Positions 63,343-64,000 of a stretch of DNA of 64,000 bases are shown here, piece by piece. The number at the start of each line of letters is the position of its first letter. Positions within the stretch are counted from its first letter, which is position 1. The position numbers and the translations under genes are program-made. Under the pieces are notes generated by a model, which saw nothing but the letters and a program-made list of their open reading frames with translations, was not told where the DNA came from and ran no database searches. The stretch spans positions 18,601,501-18,665,500 of the forward strand of contig CM061092.1 in assembly GCA_030770545.1 (NCBI GenBank). The letters are read 5' to 3'. This DNA is from Macropodus opercularis. Its lineage: Eukaryota > Chordata > Actinopteri > Anabantiformes > Osphronemidae.

Positions 63343-63749
63343 ACCCATCCCCCACACAGCCCATACCTTTGGAGCAACCAGCTGCACTCTAGTGAGCTTT
63401 AAATATGACTGACAAATAAAATAAATAATAAAATGCAACGCATGTGAACACATTTAGCAGCTTACTGTATGTTTCACACAAGAAAGCAACGTTATACTAA
63501 ATTCTGCGCTTGTGAAGAACAGTACCACAAACTCCAAGTACAACTATGGAAGGAAATACCAACTCGAAGTGTTTTCAAACAAAAAGTACATAAAGTCGGT
63601 AAGAAACAATGGCATCATTTATGGTTTTTAAAAGTATTAAACTAAAGTAAATATAAAGCTAAGTATAAGGAAAGGAGTGAAACAAAGCAGCTGGTCTGTA
63701 AAGTACATGTCATGGCTGAGCTTAACATTCACTTAGTGCTTTAATTCAC

Positions 63750-63950
63750 AGCTATCAGTAGTTGCAGGAAGGAAGGGCGCGCTCACAAATACAAACCACG
63801 CTCGAGAGCTGCCCTACGAACACATGCACGCAGCGCGCGCGCCTACTCACGCGCTGACGCTGCCCATCCCCCACCGCTGAAAGAAAATACTGAAATAAAC
63901 GTTCGAAACGGCGCAGTAACCCCGCCAGCCCGAGAATATGCAGACATATG
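63750..63950 (-). promoter_or_regulatory. tbl1xr1: CpG-rich zone, probable tbl1xr1 promoter and exon 1
   Basis: This is the only CpG-dense stretch upstream of the minus-strand gene (CGCGCTC, GCGCGCGCG and CGGCGCAG within about 200 bp), in otherwise AT-rich DNA. A consensus donor GC|GTGAGT on the minus strand would end exon 1 at 63851 and splice to 54558. A TATA-less CpG promoter is usual for this housekeeping regulator. The exact start site cannot be read and may lie beyond the window. Confidence 0.4.
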
Positions 63951-64000
63951 AGATCTCTCTACCAACAGATGTGATTTATAACGACAATGCTAGCGTAAAA

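Larger units (their letters stand above)
54559..63749. other. tbl1xr1 first intron, no other gene seen
   Basis: AT-rich, with repeats listed separately. Reading frames here are short and lack splice support. A (GT)n tract is at 63311-63342. Confidence 0.4.

Overview
The window is vertebrate nuclear DNA, almost certainly from a teleost fish. The clearest evidence is a complete minus-strand tbl1xr1 gene (TBL1XR1, a TBL1-family subunit of the NCoR/SMRT corepressor complex). Every coding exon has GT/AG borders and matching phases, and together they encode 515 residues, against 514 in human. The interspersed repeats are also of fish type: an L2-like LINE, a Tc1-like element, tRNA-headed SINEs with a LINE tail, a hAT element and fragments of other retroelements. 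The order within teleosts cannot be fixed from sequence alone.

Layout. (1) 1-6.2 kb is mostly unassigned. It holds a possible 3' terminal exon of an upstream plus-strand gene (640-767, then AATAAA at about 798) and a possible solo LTR (2981-3446). (2) 6.2-24.2 kb carries ten in-phase plus-strand exons giving about 338 residues of the C-terminal part of a multi-pass membrane protein that resembles the hydroxy/aromatic amino acid permease (HAAAP) fold. Its first exons were not found. Its introns hold an R2-type LINE fragment, a nested hAT-in-LINE structure and microsatellites. (3) 24.5-30.1 kb has an old LINE-like repeat, a GC-richer possible promoter at 26.4-26.6 kb, an internally deleted Tc1 element, a 179-bp tandem repeat and four plus-strand exon-like segments (28840-30055) that chain without a stop into an unrecognised protein. 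(4) 30.87-32.85 kb is a non-autonomous DNA transposon with very long inverted arms and a 7-bp target-site duplication. (5) 33.1-36.5 kb is a near full-length L2-like LINE on the minus strand, broken by two frameshifts and followed by a small retroviral-type pol remnant. (6) 37.2-63.9 kb is tbl1xr1 on the minus strand: a 3' UTR zone, 14 coding exons (40378-46685), a non-coding exon (54493-54558), and a CpG-rich zone at 63.75-63.95 kb that probably holds exon 1 and the promoter.

The HAAAP-like gene and tbl1xr1 converge, and the mobile-element-rich 24-37 kb lies between them. I saw no functional link between the two. The most original items are the HAAAP-like vertebrate gene, the unrecognised 28.8-30.1 kb exon chain, the long-TIR element, and the hAT element that carries LINE fragments inside another LINE-derived repeat. 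No CRISPR, operon or other prokaryotic system is present.
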